Shown here: piece after piece, positions 32,322 through 41,381 of the stretch
How the letters are laid out: every line of letters starts with the position of its first letter
How positions within the stretch are numbered: the first letter of the stretch is position 1
Assembly (NCBI GenBank): GCA_005883215.1
Contig: VAYS01000018.1
Location: 2,084 to 66,083, forward strand
Direction of reading: 5' to 3'
Length of the DNA: 64,000 bases
Source: Actinomycetota bacterium
GTDB taxonomy: Bacteria; Actinomycetota; Thermoleophilia; Solirubrobacterales; Solirubrobacteraceae
The notes under the pieces: model-generated
The model's database searches: none
What the model was told of the DNA's origin: nothing
What the model saw: only the letters and a program-made list of their open reading frames with translations
Translations under genes and position numbers: made by a program

Positions 32322-34466
32322 ATGAGGCCGTGGCGGCGAGGGTTGGCGTCAGTGAGCGCGCTGGCGGCGCTGTCGGCGCCGGCGACGGCCCAGGCCGGGC
32401 CCGACCCGGTCAACCAGCCCCTGGTGGATGGCTGTCAGCGCAACCCGGCCGGCCTGCTGACCTTCATGTCGCCCGAGTGGGTGTTCGTCAACGGCCAGGC
32501 CGCCGGCGACCCCGTGCATCAGATCCAGGGCAGCGCGACGCTCGTGCACACCGCCGACGAGGACCTGCCCGAGGGTCACAACAGCTACGACATGGACTTC
32601 GACGTGGCGCCCGATGCGCCGTACACGGGCCTGTTGGCGGGCGATCCCAGCGCCAACGGCGGCAAGGGAAACGGCAACTTCGCTCGCGACCAGGACTTCG
32701 CCAAGCTGCACGTCGAATGGGAGTCGGGCTCGGTGCCCACCTTCGTCTGGCCCGCCGAGCACGACCGCATAGCGCTGTGGGGGCAGTGGATCTGGGACTG
32801 CGGCCACTGGGGGCAAGGCATCCAGACGCCCACCAGCCAGCAGGACTTCCAGGGCTCGCTGCAGAACACCGGCGACTACTTCCTTCCCGGCCAGATCGAG
32901 GGCCCGCCGCCCCCGACCCTGCGCGGCGAGCAGACCGAGCTGCATCCCATGCAGGCGCTGGTGGTCACCCGAGCGGCGTCGTGGAGCTCGCCCCAGGCGG
33001 CCACCGAGACCGACGCGTTCATCTCCAGCGACGGCACGCACGCCTACGCCGAGGAGCAGTGCGCCAGCGGACGGGCCTCGGCGGCGGGCCCCGGGCAGCC
33101 GGGCGCCCCGTCGCCGATCCCCGGGCTAGCGACCTACGGCCCCGACTTCGCGGCGTGCGTGAACAACACGGCCAACGACCTGCAGCCGATCGCGGGGCGC
33201 AGCTACTCGTTTCACATCCCCGCGCCGCCGCGACCCTCCGCCGACGCCCAGCTCACCCTACGCGAGCAGCAGATGGTGACGGGCAGCGGCTTTACCGAGC
33301 AGGTGGCGTCGGCCGGCGACGGGGTCGACGTGACCGTGACCGCCAACCCACCGGCCGACGGCAGCCCGCACGCGTTCGGCCAGCGCTACTACGTGGGATG
33401 GGCGCACCCCTCGGGGTCCTCGGCCGGGGTCGCGCCCGCCCACCTGCGGCTGACGGTCAAGAGCATCACGGTCAACAACGCCCTGGCCGAGCCCAACCCC
33501 GTGCATCCCACCGCCGCCGGACCGCCCGGGGTGGGCCGCTACAACCTCTACCTCAACGCCAACGGCTACTGGAACTTCATGGGCGGCCGCGCGCCCGAGC
33601 CCGACACCTCCTGGGCGCCCGGTCTCGGCTTCGTCCACGACGGCCAGTCCTTTGACGTCAACCAGACGGTGGACCTCTTCGTCCCGGCCGGTGCCCCGGT
33701 GCGGCTGGACGTCAGCGGGCGCGAGTGCGACCTGCCGCGGATGGATCCCTGCGCGGCGACGGCCGAGCTGGCGGACGCCAACGACCATCCCGGCGAGGCG
33801 GTGGCCAGCTTTGCCTCGGCCGACGCCGCCCTGGGCGACCACACCCTGCTCTCCCCCAACCACGATCCACCGCAGAGCAACCCCGGCGCCGATCCGAGCA
33901 CGGTCCCGCCCGACTACCAGGTCGCCTACTCGATCCGCCGGGTGGTCGGTCCCTCGGGCGGTCCCACGGGCACCCCCAACCCCGAGGGGCTGTGCGCGGC
34001 GTCGCCACCGGGAAGCACCGGCGTGGGGTCGAGCTCGCCCGGCGGCAAGCTGGGCGGGAGCTCGAGCGTGTTGGGGTGCGCCGCGGGAGCGGGCGGCGCC
34101 GGGTGTGCGGGACGCCCCCCCGCCTCGCGCATCTTCCGCGGCCAGCTCTCGCGTCGCCGCCGCCTGCACCTGCGCGGCACCGCTCGCCCGGGGCGCTGCG
34201 GGCGGATCACCCAAGTCCGGGTGGCGGTGGCCCGTGTGGTCCGTGGGCGCTGCCGCTTTGTCAACCGACGGGGCCGGATGCGGCGGACCACCGGCTGCGC
34301 TCACCCGCAGTTCCTGCGAGCCCGGGGACGCTCGCGGTGGAGCCTCTCGCTGCGGGGGCGTTTTCCGCGTGGTCGCTACGTCGCCTTCTCGCAGGCAATC
34401 GACGGCCAGGGACGCGTCGAGCTGCGGCGCCTGCGGGGCAACCGCGCCCGCTTTCGCGTCCCCTAG
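32322..34466 (+). CDS. large secreted protein of unknown function with Cys/Arg-rich C-terminal domain
   Basis: A 714-residue exported protein. The Sec signal peptide (RRGLASVSALAALSAPATAQA) is followed by an acidic, beta-rich body with aromatic patches (VWPAEHDRIALWGQWIWDCG, GRYNLYLNANGYWNFMGG). The last 110 residues form a distinct Arg- and Cys-rich domain (RPGRCGRITQVRVAVARVV, FLRARGRSRWSLSLRGRFP) joined by a Gly/Ser linker. I recall similar C-terminal ends on several Solirubrobacterales surface proteins, which is memory and not a search. There is no LPXTG motif or C-terminal TM. No enzymatic motif is recognised. The neighbour at 34520 is a convergent lipoprotein gene. Confidence 0.8.
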   Translation: MRPWRRGLASVSALAALSAPATAQAGPDPVNQPLVDGCQRNPAGLLTFMSPEWVFVNGQAAGDPVHQIQGSATLVHTADEDLPEGHNSYDMDFDVAPDAPYTGLLAGDPSANGGKGNGNFARDQDFAKLHVEWESGSVPTFVWPAEHDRIALWGQWIWDCGHWGQGIQTPTSQQDFQGSLQNTGDYFLPGQIEGPPPPTLRGEQTELHPMQALVVTRAASWSSPQAATETDAFISSDGTHAYAEEQCASGRASAAGPGQPGAPSPIPGLATYGPDFAACVNNTANDLQPIAGRSYSFHIPAPPRPSADAQLTLREQQMVTGSGFTEQVASAGDGVDVTVTANPPADGSPHAFGQRYYVGWAHPSGSSAGVAPAHLRLTVKSITVNNALAEPNPVHPTAAGPPGVGRYNLYLNANGYWNFMGGRAPEPDTSWAPGLGFVHDGQSFDVNQTVDLFVPAGAPVRLDVSGRECDLPRMDPCAATAELADANDHPGEAVASFASADAALGDHTLLSPNHDPPQSNPGADPSTVPPDYQVAYSIRRVVGPSGGPTGTPNPEGLCAASPPGSTGVGSSSPGGKLGGSSSVLGCAAGAGGAGCAGRPPASRIFRGQLSRRRRLHLRGTARPGRCGRITQVRVAVARVVRGRCRFVNRRGRMRRTTGCAHPQFLRARGRSRWSLSLRGRFPRGRYVAFSQAIDGQGRVELRRLRGNRARFRVP

Positions 34467-34519
34467 CTCGGTCTGCAGGGGGTCGCCGGCGCCCGTGCAC
34501 GTGGGGACGCCCCAAGCGG

Positions 34520-35086
34520 CTAGTCGGGCACCTGGCCCGACAGGCCGCCGCCCCGATGGCGGGTCAGGAAGCGGTTCAGGGAGCGCTGCAGACGTCCGCA
34601 GTCGGCGAGGACCGCGGGGGCGAGGCGACGCCGGCCCGCCCCGCCGGCGGCCGTGCGCCACCGTTGCAGGTCGGATACCAGCAGCGCGCGCGCGGACGCC
34701 AGGTCGCCATCGCCGGGGTGCACGGCGCTCGCTCTGCGCGCTGCCCCGGCCAGATGGGCGAGGGCGCGGTCGGGCCCGGCGTGCGGCACCCGCGCAGTGC
34801 CGGCACTGGCGCACAGGAAGCCGGTGGTGGTGGCGAGCTGGTAGTAGGCGATCTGGTCGGCTCGAGCGATGCCCCGGGCGCCTCCCCGCCCCTCCTCGCC
34901 GGCGCCCTGGTGAGGCGGCCGCGAGCGGCCGGGCGGGCCCGACCGATGGTGCGGCTTGGCGCCCCCACAGCCGCCGAGGGCCAGGCCGATCCCCGGGGCG
35001 ACGGTGATCCAAAGCAGCACGATCCAGGCGCCGACGCGCCCGGCGGCGGATGCCACCGGGGGAGCAGCCGGCGCGCGCGGCCTCAC
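34520..35086 (-). CDS. putative lipoprotein of unknown function
   Basis: A 188-residue protein starting at GTG 35086, overlapping the stop of the methyltransferase gene by GTGA. An N-terminal hydrophobic segment ends in a lipobox-like LALGGC (Cys about residue 39), followed by a Gly/Pro/His/Arg linker and a helical Ala/Arg-rich domain with three Cys (LCASAG, ADCGRLQRSL). The overlap argues that this is a real gene, but amino-acid composition is biased and no family is recognised. Confidence 0.55.
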   Translation of the reverse strand: MRPRAPAAPPVASAAGRVGAWIVLLWITVAPGIGLALGGCGGAKPHHRSGPPGRSRPPHQGAGEEGRGGARGIARADQIAYYQLATTTGFLCASAGTARVPHAGPDRALAHLAGAARRASAVHPGDGDLASARALLVSDLQRWRTAAGGAGRRRLAPAVLADCGRLQRSLNRFLTRHRGGGLSGQVPD

Positions 35087-35733
35087 CCGGCTCGCCGGAT
35101 GAGCGTGATGCCGTCGCGCACGGTGAGCATCACGCAGACCACCCGGGGATCGGTCACCACGCGCTCGTTGAAGGCCGCCAGCGCGCGCGTCTCCGGCGCG
35201 GCGTCCGGGCGGTCGGCTTCGAGCACGCGCCCGCTCCACAGGGTGTTGTCGGCCACGATCAGACCGCGCTCGGACAGCTTGGGCAGGACCGCCTCGTAGT
35301 AGTCGAGGTAGGACGTCTTGTCGGCGTCGATGAAGACCAGATCGAACGGCCCCCCGAGGCCCTCGATCGTCTCCAGCGCCGGCCCGAGACGCAGCTCGAT
35401 CCGCTCCGCCAGGGGACTGGCGGCGATGTGGCGCGCGGCCAGCTCGGCGTGGCGCTCGGACGCCTCACACGTGATGACGCGACCATCCGGGGCGAGCGCG
35501 GCCGCCATCGACAGCGCCGAGTAGCCGCTGAACGTCCCGATGTCCAGAACCAGGCGGGGCTGCAGGGCGAACACCAGCGTCTCGAGCAGCCGCCCCTCGA
35601 CCGCCCCGGTGAGCATCCCCGGGGAGTCCAGCGTCGCACGCGTCTCCTTCACCAGTGCGGCCAGGCCCGGATCGGGCGCGGTGGTGTGGCGCTCGGCGTA
35701 GGCGTCGAGCGCCGCGTCGAGGATCGGCGTCAA
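35083..35733 (-). CDS. SAM-dependent O-methyltransferase (CCoAMT-like family 3)
   Basis: A 216-residue class I methyltransferase. LVLDIGTFSGYSALSMAAAL is the SAM-binding glycine loop, RVITCEASE the acidic ribose contact, and DLVFIDADKTSYLDYYEAVL with VADNTLWSGRV the metal-binding motifs of the caffeoyl-CoA/catechol O-methyltransferase type. The natural acceptor is unknown; small phenolic compounds or tRNA hydroxyuridine derivatives (TrmR-like) are options in this family. It is coupled by overlap to the SPFH gene upstream (ATGA) and the lipoprotein gene downstream. Confidence 0.88.
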   Translation of the reverse strand: MTPILDAALDAYAERHTTAPDPGLAALVKETRATLDSPGMLTGAVEGRLLETLVFALQPRLVLDIGTFSGYSALSMAAALAPDGRVITCEASERHAELAARHIAASPLAERIELRLGPALETIEGLGGPFDLVFIDADKTSYLDYYEAVLPKLSERGLIVADNTLWSGRVLEADRPDAAPETRALAAFNERVVTDPRVVCVMLTVRDGITLIRRAG

Positions 35734-36629
35734 TCTTCTCCGGGCTCGCCCGCCGGGCTGTTGCCCGCCGCGCCGAAGGCCCGGCCGAGTTGCCCCAGCG
35801 CCTGCGAGTACTCCGACGGGATCACGAACACCTTGTTGGCGTCGCCTTGGGCCAGGCGCGGCAGCATCTGCAGGTACTGGTAGCTGAGCAGCTCGGGGTC
35901 GGGCTTGCCGCGGTGGATCGCCTCGAACACCGTGGAGATCGCCTTGGCCTCACCTTCGGAGCGCAGGATCGCCGACTGCCGGGCGCCCTCGGCCTTGAGC
36001 ACGGCGGCCTGCTTCTCGCCCTCGGCGGTGAGGATCTGGGACTGCTTTACGCCCTCGGCGGTGAGGATCGCCGCGCGCCGGTCGCGCTCGGCGCGCATCT
36101 GCTTCTCCATCGCCTCCTGGACGTTGGCCGGCGGGTCGACCGACTTGATCTCCACCCGGTTGATGCGGATGCCCCACTTCCCGGTAGCCTCGTCCAGGAC
36201 CACGCGCAGCTCGGAGTTGATCCGCTCGCGGCTGGTCAACGCCTGCTCCAGCGTCATGCCGCCGATCACGTTGCGCAGCGTGGTCACCGTCAGCTGCTCG
36301 ATCGCCTGCAGCGGGCTGGCCACCTCATAGCTCACCGACTTGGGTTCGGTGATGGTGAAGTACAGGACGGTGTCGATCTGCACCACCAGGTTGTCCTCGG
36401 TGATCACCGGCTGGGGCTGGAACGTGACCACCTGCTCGCGCAGATCGATCAGCGGCCTGACCCGGTCCACGAACGGCACCACCAGCGCCACCCCCGGATC
36501 TAGCGTCCGGTGATAGCGCCCCAGACGCTCGATGATCCCGGCCCGCGCCTGGGGAATGATCCGCACGGTGCGTGCGGCGATGACCAGCAGCAGCAGTACC
36601 AGGGCACCGAGAACGATCAACCCGGCCAT
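35730..36629 (-). CDS. SPFH/Band 7 protein (stomatin/paraslipin type)
   Basis: A 299-residue membrane scaffold protein. One N-terminal TM segment (LIVLGALVLLLLVIAARTVR) is followed by the SPFH domain (IERLGRYHRTLDPGVALVVP, FVDRVRPLIDLREQV) and a long helical region with repeated AEGxKQ units (EGVKQSQILTAEGEKQ, AAVLKAEGARQSAIL). Such proteins form ring-like oligomers in membrane microdomains, usually with an NfeD partner, which is encoded directly upstream. A strong GAGGAGGTGA site precedes ATG 36629. Confidence 0.92.
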   Translation of the reverse strand: MAGLIVLGALVLLLLVIAARTVRIIPQARAGIIERLGRYHRTLDPGVALVVPFVDRVRPLIDLREQVVTFQPQPVITEDNLVVQIDTVLYFTITEPKSVSYEVASPLQAIEQLTVTTLRNVIGGMTLEQALTSRERINSELRVVLDEATGKWGIRINRVEIKSVDPPANVQEAMEKQMRAERDRRAAILTAEGVKQSQILTAEGEKQAAVLKAEGARQSAILRSEGEAKAISTVFEAIHRGKPDPELLSYQYLQMLPRLAQGDANKVFVIPSEYSQALGQLGRAFGAAGNSPAGEPGED

Positions 36630-36641
36630 CCCGTCACCTCC

Positions 36642-37073
36642 TCAGCTTCCGACGAGCGCAGTGGCGCCCCGGATCTCGATTACGTGCACGCGCTCCCCGA
36701 CCTCCATGACCTCGTCGTCGTCGTAGGCCCGAGCGGTCCACACCTCGCCGTCGATCTTGACGCAGCCCACCGCCTCGGCGTTGGCGATGCGCTCCACCAC
36801 CAGGGCGCGCTGGCCGATCAACCCGGCCGTCCCGGTCCGCAGCCGCGGCGGGAGCCGGCGGTGGCGGCGGGCCAGCGGCCGGATCCCCAGGAACAGCCCC
36901 AGCGACACGACGACGAAGACGATCAGCGCCCCGGTGGTGCCCGCCCCGATCAGCGAGGCGATCGCCGCCGCCACGCCACCCCCGGCAAACGGGGCGAGAA
37001 AGAAGCCCATCGTGAGCATCTCCCCCACCGCCAGCGCGCAGGCGACCAGGGTCCAGACAACCCATGCATCCAT
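36642..37073 (-). CDS. NfeD-like membrane protein
   Basis: A 143-residue short NfeD protein: two to three TM segments in the first 70 residues (WVVWTLVACALAVGEMLTMG, GALIVFVVVSLGLFLGIRPL), then an OB-fold domain (LIGQRALVVERIANAEAVGC, GERVHVIEIRGATALV). NfeD proteins work with the SPFH partner found 12 bases downstream. ATG 37073 lies 9 bases after a TAAGCT box formed with the ftsY stop codon. Confidence 0.9.
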   Translation of the reverse strand: MDAWVVWTLVACALAVGEMLTMGFFLAPFAGGGVAAAIASLIGAGTTGALIVFVVVSLGLFLGIRPLARRHRRLPPRLRTGTAGLIGQRALVVERIANAEAVGCVKIDGEVWTARAYDDDEVMEVGERVHVIEIRGATALVGS

Positions 37074-37082
37074 ACGAAATCG

Positions 37083-37088
37083 AGCTTA
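37083..37088 (-). promoter_or_regulatory. -10 box (TAAGCT) of nfeD-SPFH using the ftsY stop codon
   Basis: TAAGCT on the minus strand, 9 bases before ATG 37073. The TAA is the ftsY stop (37086-37088). Confidence 0.45.
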
Positions 37089-38084
37089 CTCCAGCAGCGC
37101 GCGGGCGAAATCATCGGCATCAAACGGCCGCAGGTCCTCGAGCCCCTCTCCCACCCCGATCAGCTTGACCGGAATGCCCAGCTCCCGGGCGATCGCCAGG
37201 GCGATGCCGCCCCGGGCGGTGCCGTCGAGCTTGGTCAGCACGATCCCTCCCACCCCCACCGCCTCGGCGAACAGGGCCGCCTGGCGCAGGCCGTTCTGCC
37301 CGGTGGTGGCGTCCACGGTCAGCAGCGTCTCGTGCGGGGCCCCCGGAGCCTGCTTGGCGATCACCCGGCGGACCTTGGCCAGCTCGTCCATGAGCGCGTC
37401 CTGGGTGTGCAGGCGCCCCGCGGTGTCGATCAGCACCACGTCACAGCCGCGCGTCCGGGCCTGGGCGAGCGCGTCGAAGGCGACCGCGCCGGGGTCCGAG
37501 CCCGGGGTCCCGGTGACCACCGGGCACTGGGCGCGCTGGGCCCACGCCTCGAGCTGCTCGGTGGCGGCGGCGCGGAAGGTGTCGGCCGCGGCCAGCAGCA
37601 CGCTTTTGCCCAGCCGATGGCGCAGCTGGTAGGCGAGCTTGCCGGCGGTGGTCGTCTTGCCGGTGCCGTTTACCCCCACCAGCAGGATCACCGCCGGGCG
37701 GGCGGTGATGTCGATCAGATCGTCGTCGCCGCGGGCGATCTCGGCCAGCAGCTCGGCCAGGCGCTCGGTCAGGGCCCGACCCTCCAGGCCGCCGCCCTGG
37801 GCCTCGGCCTCGAGGCGCCCCACCACCTCGGCGGTGGTCCGGGCCCCTACGTCGGCCATCACCAGCGCCTCCTCCAGGCGCTCCCAACCCGCCTCGTCCT
37901 CCGGAACGGCCAGGGTGGCGGCCAGCTCCCCGCTCAGCGCCTCGCGGGTGCGCGACAGGCTCTCGCGCAGGCGACCGAGGAACCGGCGGCGCTGGGGCTC
38001 GGCGTCGGCCGCGGCGCTCGCGGGCGCCGGAGCGTCCGCCGCGGGCTCGCCGGTGACGAACAGCTCCGACCAGTCGCGGGGCAC
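37086..38084 (-). CDS. ftsY: signal recognition particle receptor FtsY
   Basis: A 332-residue SRP receptor GTPase. The short acidic A domain (EPAADAPAPASAAADAEPQ) is followed by the N domain and the G domain with LLVGVNGTGKTTTAGKLA, AADTFRAAATEQL, VLIDTAGRLHTQDALMDEL and IVLTKLDGTARGG. GTG 38084 is chosen because it follows the smc stop by 11 bases and gives the usual short A domain; the frame is open upstream inside smc. It forms an operon with smc. Confidence 0.93.
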   Translation of the reverse strand: MPRDWSELFVTGEPAADAPAPASAAADAEPQRRRFLGRLRESLSRTREALSGELAATLAVPEDEAGWERLEEALVMADVGARTTAEVVGRLEAEAQGGGLEGRALTERLAELLAEIARGDDDLIDITARPAVILLVGVNGTGKTTTAGKLAYQLRHRLGKSVLLAAADTFRAAATEQLEAWAQRAQCPVVTGTPGSDPGAVAFDALAQARTRGCDVVLIDTAGRLHTQDALMDELAKVRRVIAKQAPGAPHETLLTVDATTGQNGLRQAALFAEAVGVGGIVLTKLDGTARGGIALAIARELGIPVKLIGVGEGLEDLRPFDADDFARALLE

Positions 38085-38095
38085 GCCCGCCGGGC

Positions 38096-41000
38096 TCAGG
38101 CGGCGCCGGCCGACGCCAGCGCCGGCGCCGCCCCTTCGCGCGGCAGGCGCCGAGAGACCACCTTGGAGACGCCGTCGTCGCCCATCGAGACCCCGTACAG
38201 GCAGTCGGCCGCCTCCATCGTGCGCTTCTGGTGGGTGACGACGATGAACTGAGCGCGGTCGCTGTAGCGGCGCAGGAGCCCGAGGAAGCGGTCGAGGTTC
38301 AGGTCGTCGAGCGCCGCCTCGACCTCGTCGAGGATGTAGAACGGGCACGGCCGGGCGAGGAAGATCGAGAACAGGAAGGCGATCGCGGTCATCGACTTCT
38401 CGCCCCCCGAGAGCAGCGACAGGCGCTTCATCGACTTCCCCGCCGGGGTGACCTCGATCTCCACCCCCAGCAGCTCATCGGGATCGGCCCCGGGTCCCTG
38501 CTCGGTCGCCTCGGCCTCGGCGGCCGCCTCGGCGTCGGCGCCCTCCTGGCCGGATGCCGGCTGGGCCCCGGAGTCGCCCGCCGCCTGTCCCCCCAGCACC
38601 GGGCGTGGCCCGGCGTCCTCCCTGACCAGGCGCAGGCGCCCACGCCCGCCCGGGAAGACCTCGGCCACCAGCTCCTCGAAGTTGGCCGCGGCGGCGGCAA
38701 ACGTCTGCTCGAACGTCTCGCGGATCTGCCGGTCGGTGTCCCGGATCAGGTTGCGCAGCTCGCGCAGCGCGGTGTCCAGGTCGGCGCGCTGGGTCTCGAG
38801 CTCGGCGACGTGCTCGACGGCAGCGGTGTAGTCGTCCTGGGCCAGCGGGTTAACCGGCCCCAGCGCCTCGCGGCGGCGCGCGAGCCGCGCGATGCGCTCG
38901 CGCAACGCCTGCTCCTGCTCGGGGTCGAGCTCCTCGGCCGCCGGCTCCGCCTCCAGGCCCAGCGCCTGGGCCAGCTCATCCAGCTCGCCGCCCACCTCGT
39001 GGGCGTGATCGCGCGCTTGCTGGGCGGCGACCTCGGCGGTGGTCACCTCCTCGCCGCGCTCGCGCAGCGTCCCCTGCAGCTGGGTCTCCTCTCCGGCGCA
39101 CGTGCGTAGCCGCGCGGCCACGTCCTCGCCGGCGCGGCGGTCGGCGTCCAGGTCGGCGTCCAGGCCCTGGGCCCGCTGGCGGGCGCCGGCCAGGGCGCGC
39201 TCGAGCGTGCCGGCGAGCGCCTGGGCGCGAGCAACCAGGACCTGGTCCTCGGTCACCAGGTGCTCCAGAGCGGCGACGCGATCGGCCCGCGCTTGGCGCT
39301 CGCGGGCCGCGCGCTTGACCGCGCGGCGCTCGCCTTCGAGCCGTCCGCGCAGCTCGGCCCGGCGCACGGCGCCGGCCCCCTCGGCTGGGGCGCTGCGGCG
39401 CTGCTCGATCAGCCAGGCGGCGCGCCGCGCTTCCTCCTCGGCCTCGGCGCGGGCGCGATCGGCCTGACGCAGGGCGCGGTCGGCGGCGTCGAGCGCGAGC
39501 TCGGCTTGGCGGCTGGCCTCCACCCCGTGCTCGCGCTCGCGCTCGGCCGCGTGCTCGGCGCCGGCGGCGCGCTCGTGGGCCGCGAGCAGCTCGGCGCGGC
39601 GGTTGCGCTCGGCGAGCACCCGCTCGGCGCCCCCCTCCGGCAGCTGGCGCAGCTCGCCGGCGGCGGCCAGCCAGGCCCGCCCGGCGGGGGTCACCGCCGT
39701 GCCCCGGAAATGGGGGGCCACGTCCTCCAGGCGCTCGACTAGCCAGGCCCCGCCCAGCAAGCGCCGCGCGACGCCCAGCGCCGGCTCGGGCCCGGAGACC
39801 AGGTCGATCAGGGCCCGGGCGTCCGCGGTCGGGGGCGGGTCGAGGTCGGCCGCCGGGGAGGCGCCCGCGTCGGCGGGGCCGGGGGCGTCGGCCATGAGCA
39901 CCCGGGCCCCGTCGGAGCCGCCCCGGTCGAGCACCTCGGCGGCGGCGTCCCAGTCGCCGACCAGCGCTGCGTCGAGGCGCCCGTCGAGCACGGCGGCCAC
40001 CGCCAGCTCACAGCCCGCCTGTACCTCGAGCTGGGCGCTCAGCGCCTGCGCGTGCCCCGCGGCGACGTGGGCGCGCAGGAACTGGTTGGCGCCGGCCAGC
40101 TCGGCTGCCAGCGCCGCCGCCTCGCGCCGAGCGTGACCCCAGCGGCGCTCGGCGGCGCCCACCGCCTCGCGCGCGGCGCTCGCCTCGCGCTCGCAGCGCT
40201 CGCGCTCGGACGCGGCCGCCGTCGCCTCGCCGGACAGGACGTGCGCGCGCGCGGCGGCGTCGCGCTCGCGGGTGCGCAGGTCGGCGGTCTCGCGCTCGAG
40301 CTCGTGCTCGCGTTGGGCCTCGAGCTCGGCCAGCTGGGCCTCGAGCTCGGCCAGACGCCCGGCCGGGGCGGGGCCGTCGCCGTCGCCGTGCTCGCGCAGG
40401 CGCGCCCGCTCTGCGGAGCGGCGCTCGACTCGCTCGGACAGCGCCCGCCCCGACGAGCGCACCTGCTCCAGGCGCAGCTCCAGGGCGCTCAGCGCGGCGC
40501 GCGCGCCGAAGGCGCGGGCGGCCAGGCGCTCGCGCTGTTCGGAGCGCTGGGCGAGCTCGCGCTCGGCGTGCTCGCGGCGGGCGGCCATCTCGCCGAGGGC
40601 CTGCTCCACCTTCTCGCGCTCGGCGCGGGCGCCCCCGGCGGCCCATTCGGCCTCCGACAGCTCGGCCTGGCGCGCACGCAACGCGTCGCGGGCCAGGTCC
40701 CAGCGCGCCTCGAGCGTCTGGCGCTCCAGGCGCTGGTGGAGGTCGGCCGCCTCGGCCTGGCGCTTGAGCGGGCGCAGCCGGGCGCGGGCCTCGCGTTCGA
40801 CGTCGAGCGCGCGGTCGAGGTTCTCCTGGGTGCGCTCGAGCTTGAGCTGGGCGCGGCGGCGCCGCTTGCGATGCTTGCCCAGCCCGGCCGCCTCCTCGAT
40901 CAGCAGGCGCCGGTCGCGGGGCTTGGACGTCACGATCGCCTCCACCCTGCCCTGGGAGATCACCGAGTGACTCTCGCGTCCCAGCCCGGTATCCGAAAGC

Positions 41001-41380
41001 ACTTCGAGCACGTCCACCAGGCGACAGCGGGCCCCGTTGATGCGGTACTCGCCCTCGCCGTTTCGGTCCAGGCGCCGGAGCATCGAGAGCTCGCTCACGG
41101 GCAGGTCGACCGTCTGGTCGGAGTTGTCGAGGACGATCTCGACCTCGGCCGCGGAGCGGCCCTGTACCCCTTTGCCCCCGCCGAAGATCACGTCCTGCAT
41201 CGACTGCCCGCGCACCGCCAACGGCGACTGTTCGCCCATCGCCCACAGCACGGCGTCGGTGATGTTGGACTTCCCCGAGCCGTTGGGTCCCACCACCACG
41301 CTCACCCCGGGGGCGAACTCCAGGCGGGTGCGATCGGGGAAGGACTTGAACCCCTTGACCGTGATCGACTTCAGGTGCAT
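38096..41380 (-). CDS. smc: chromosome segregation protein SMC
   Basis: A 1094-residue SMC ATPase that compacts and segregates the chromosome with ScpA and ScpB. Walker A is VVVGPNGSGKSNITDAVLWA. The Q-loop region SPLAVRGQSMQDVIFGGGKG follows, then about 300 residues of Ala/Arg/Glu-rich coiled coil, a hinge (about residues 440-570, with ELAVAAVLDGRLDAALVGDW), a second coiled coil, the signature LSGGEKSMTAIAFLFSIF and Walker B FYILDEVEAALDDLN. It is somewhat shorter than typical (about 1150-1200), because the coiled coils are short. An acidic insertion lies before the signature motif. ATG 41380 is one base after the rnc stop. Confidence 0.95.
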   Translation of the reverse strand: MHLKSITVKGFKSFPDRTRLEFAPGVSVVVGPNGSGKSNITDAVLWAMGEQSPLAVRGQSMQDVIFGGGKGVQGRSAAEVEIVLDNSDQTVDLPVSELSMLRRLDRNGEGEYRINGARCRLVDVLEVLSDTGLGRESHSVISQGRVEAIVTSKPRDRRLLIEEAAGLGKHRKRRRRAQLKLERTQENLDRALDVEREARARLRPLKRQAEAADLHQRLERQTLEARWDLARDALRARQAELSEAEWAAGGARAEREKVEQALGEMAARREHAERELAQRSEQRERLAARAFGARAALSALELRLEQVRSSGRALSERVERRSAERARLREHGDGDGPAPAGRLAELEAQLAELEAQREHELERETADLRTRERDAAARAHVLSGEATAAASERERCEREASAAREAVGAAERRWGHARREAAALAAELAGANQFLRAHVAAGHAQALSAQLEVQAGCELAVAAVLDGRLDAALVGDWDAAAEVLDRGGSDGARVLMADAPGPADAGASPAADLDPPPTADARALIDLVSGPEPALGVARRLLGGAWLVERLEDVAPHFRGTAVTPAGRAWLAAAGELRQLPEGGAERVLAERNRRAELLAAHERAAGAEHAAEREREHGVEASRQAELALDAADRALRQADRARAEAEEEARRAAWLIEQRRSAPAEGAGAVRRAELRGRLEGERRAVKRAARERQARADRVAALEHLVTEDQVLVARAQALAGTLERALAGARQRAQGLDADLDADRRAGEDVAARLRTCAGEETQLQGTLRERGEEVTTAEVAAQQARDHAHEVGGELDELAQALGLEAEPAAEELDPEQEQALRERIARLARRREALGPVNPLAQDDYTAAVEHVAELETQRADLDTALRELRNLIRDTDRQIRETFEQTFAAAAANFEELVAEVFPGGRGRLRLVREDAGPRPVLGGQAAGDSGAQPASGQEGADAEAAAEAEATEQGPGADPDELLGVEIEVTPAGKSMKRLSLLSGGEKSMTAIAFLFSIFLARPCPFYILDEVEAALDDLNLDRFLGLLRRYSDRAQFIVVTHQKRTMEAADCLYGVSMGDDGVSKVVSRRLPREGAAPALASAGAA

Positions 41381-41381
41381 C

